Positions 49,378-51,123 of a stretch of 51,123 nucleotides of DNA are shown piece by piece. The stretch is taken from contig DATJFQ010000052.1 in assembly GCA_035495555.1 (NCBI GenBank), positions 1 through 51,123 of the forward strand. The letters are read 5' to 3'. This DNA is from DATJFQ01 sp035495555 (GTDB lineage Bacteria; Acidobacteriota; Vicinamibacteria; Vicinamibacterales; 2-12-FULL-66-21). The position numbers and the translations under genes are program-made. The notes under the pieces are model-generated. The model made no database searches. It had not been told where the DNA came from and worked only from the letters and a program-made list of their open reading frames with translations. Each line of letters starts with the position of its first letter. Position 1 is the stretch's first letter.

Positions 49378-51123
49378 ATGCCGAGAATGATGGAAATCGT
49401 CACGCCGCTCGGCGATGACGTCCTTCTGTTTCGCGGCATGAGTGCGCGCGAGGAGATGAGCCGGCTGTTCGAATACCGGCTCGACCTCCTGAGCGCGCGC
49501 GACGACATCAGCGTCGACGACATCCTCGGCAAGAACGTCACCATCAAGCTCCAGCTGCCAGACGACACGACGCGCTTCTTCAACGGGTACGTGACGCGGT
49601 TCGCACAAGGGGGCATGTACGGCCGGTACAACCGGTACGTCGCCACCGTCCGTCCGTGGCTCTGGTTCCTGACCCGGACGGCGGACTGCCGCATCTTCCA
49701 GGACATGAAGGTCCCCGACATCATCAAGGCGGTGTTCGCGGATCACCCATCGGCGGATTTCAAGCTCGAACTGACGGGCACGTACCGCAAGTGGACGTAC
49801 TGCGTGCAGTATCGCGAGACCGACTTCAACTTCGTCAGCCGGCTGATGGAGCAGGAAGGAATCGGGTACTACTTCCGTCACACCGACGGCCACGACACGC
49901 TGGTGCTCACCGATTCGACGAGCAAGCACACGCCCGTGTCGAACTACGACGCGATCAAGTATGTGGCGCCCAACGAGCAGATCAAGCCGTACCTCGAACA
50001 CATCAGCCAGTGGGATTTCGTGCGCGAGATCGAACCGGGCGTGTACGTTCACGACGATTACGACTTCGAGCGTCCGAGCGTCGAGCTGAAGACGAACAAA
50101 ACGCTCTCCCGCGGCTACACGCCGAGCGACTACGAGGTCTACGATTACCCGGGGCTTTACCTGCAGCGCCCGGACGGCGAGCAGTATGCGTCGGTGCGCA
50201 TCAACGAGCTCGGCACGCAGTACGAGACCGTCCACGGATCGACCAATGCGCGCGGCCTGACCGTCGGGGCGCTGTTCAATCTCGAGGATTATCCTCGCGA
50301 CGATCAGAACCACGAGTATCTCGTCACCGGCGCGACGTACGATCTGGCGTTCGGCGACTACGAAGCGCTGCCGGAGAGCGCCGGCACGAGCTATCACTGC
50401 TCGTTCTTCGCCATTCCGTCGACGCAGCAGTTCCGCCCGAAGCGGGTGACGCCGAAGCCGTTCGTCCAGGGGCCGCAAACCGCCGTCGTCGTCGGCCCCG
50501 CGGGGGAGGAGATCTACACCGACAAGTACGGCCGCGTGAAGGTGCAGTTCCACTGGGACCGCCGCGGCAAGAAGGACGAGAACAGCTCCTGCTGGATGCG
50601 TGTGTCGTATCCGTGGGCCGGCAAGAACTGGGGCGCCGTCGCGATCCCGCGCATCACGCAGGAGGTCATCGTCAGCTTCCTCGAGGGCGATCCGGATCAG
50701 CCGATCATCACCGGCCGCGTGTACAACGCCGAGCAGATGCCGCCGTACGATCTGCCGGCGAACAAGACGCAGTCCGGCGTGAAATCGCGCAGCTCGAAGA
50801 GCGGCACCGCCGCCAACTTCAACGAGATCCGGTTCGAGGATCTCAAAGGGTCCGAGCTGCTGACCATCCACGCCGAGAAGGATCAGTCCATCAGCGTCGA
50901 GCACGACGAGAGCCACACCGTCGGGCACGATCGCTCGAAGGACATCGCGCACGACGAGACGACCCACGTCGGCCACAACCGCACCGAGACCGTCGACAAC
51001 AACGAGACGATCACGATTGGCGTCGACCGGACCGAAAAGGTCGGATCGAACGAGTCGATCACGATCGGGGTGAACCGGACCGAGAACGTCGGCGCCAACG
51101 AGTCCGTGACTGTCGGGGCCAAC
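49378..51123 (+). CDS. vgrG: T6SS spike protein VgrG (TssI), cut by the right window edge
   Basis: 582 codons are visible without a stop. The gp27-like part (about 1-350) has FEYRLDLLSARDDISVDDILGKNVTI, YCVQYRETDFNFVSRLMEQEGIGYYF, a VgrG hallmark, and RPDGEQYASVRINE. The gp5 OB-fold part has TDKYGRVKVQFHWDRRG, SCWMRVSYPWAGKNWGAVAIPRITQEVIVSFLEGDPDQPIITGRVYN. From about residue 500 the sequence turns into beta-helix repeats of the VGxN-RTExV-xxNETITIG type. It trimerises at the tube tip and carries effectors. The C-terminus and any PAAR or effector genes are outside the window. ATG 49378 has no strong ribosome site. Confidence 0.96.
   Translation, partial: MPRMMEIVTPLGDDVLLFRGMSAREEMSRLFEYRLDLLSARDDISVDDILGKNVTIKLQLPDDTTRFFNGYVTRFAQGGMYGRYNRYVATVRPWLWFLTRTADCRIFQDMKVPDIIKAVFADHPSADFKLELTGTYRKWTYCVQYRETDFNFVSRLMEQEGIGYYFRHTDGHDTLVLTDSTSKHTPVSNYDAIKYVAPNEQIKPYLEHISQWDFVREIEPGVYVHDDYDFERPSVELKTNKTLSRGYTPSDYEVYDYPGLYLQRPDGEQYASVRINELGTQYETVHGSTNARGLTVGALFNLEDYPRDDQNHEYLVTGATYDLAFGDYEALPESAGTSYHCSFFAIPSTQQFRPKRVTPKPFVQGPQTAVVVGPAGEEIYTDKYGRVKVQFHWDRRGKKDENSSCWMRVSYPWAGKNWGAVAIPRITQEVIVSFLEGDPDQPIITGRVYNAEQMPPYDLPANKTQSGVKSRSSKSGTAANFNEIRFEDLKGSELLTIHAEKDQSISVEHDESHTVGHDRSKDIAHDETTHVGHNRTETVDNNETITIGVDRTEKVGSNESITIGVNRTENVGANESVTVGAN

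Noticed and set aside
49114..50976. A 620-codon minus-strand open frame opposite vgrG
   Set aside because: Antisense shadow of VgrG, whose frame on the plus strand stays open with family hallmarks from 49378 to the edge.

Overview
The window is GC-rich, densely coded bacterial DNA with no gene-free stretch longer than about 165 bp, no tRNA or rRNA, and no CRISPR array that I can see. Several features point to Acidobacteriota, most likely a Vicinamibacteria-type soil bacterium. These are a long ATPase-less ABC permease of the ADOP type, an ECF sigma gene overlapping a kinase with a C-terminal beta-propeller, many exported glycoside hydrolases, and the overall codon bias. This assignment is inferred from gene content and was not checked by any search.

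Left third (1-16,250). A solitary DNA methyltransferase and a short-chain-dehydrogenase-like protein lie on the minus strand. A small lipoprotein and two exported galactosidases (GH35 beta-galactosidase and a melibiase-like alpha-galactosidase) follow on the plus strand. Next come a minus-strand orphan ADOP permease and an HxlR regulator divergent from a DinB-like protein, with two matching palindromic operators 40 bp apart in the shared promoter region. A short RecQ helicase and an exported M16 zinc protease follow. An ECF sigma/anti-sigma pair faces an exported metallophosphatase-cupredoxin fusion, and the gap between them carries two divergent, equally spaced ECF-type promoters.

Middle (17,467-26,596). 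A lipoprotein precedes a tightly overlapping three-gene set: a TPR/beta-barrel outer-membrane protein, a processive GT2 polysaccharide synthase and a GH26 glycanase. This looks like a synthase-dependent exopolysaccharide machine. After an unknown exported protein come an ECF sigma factor and an overlapping transmembrane Ser/Thr kinase with a TolB/WD40-like exported part. The sigma factor has an altered region-2.2 acidic motif, as expected for kinase-controlled (ECF43-like) sigma factors.

Right half (26,694-51,123). A nearly complete type VI secretion system is encoded on the plus strand: tagH(FHA)-tssK-tssL(OmpA)-tssM-tagF::pppA-tssA-tssB-tssC-hcp-hcp2-tagJ-tssE-tssF-tssG-tssH(clpV)-TPR methyltransferase-vgrG. 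vgrG runs off the right edge. No tssJ, PAAR or recognisable effector/immunity pair lies in the window. FHA, the fused phosphatase and the kinase gene next door suggest post-translational (threonine phosphorylation) control.

Intergenic DNA holds several copies of period-7 G-rich repeats and three copies of a palindromic repeat. Several gene starts have a TAnnnT hexamer only 7-10 nt upstream, which suggests leaderless transcripts.
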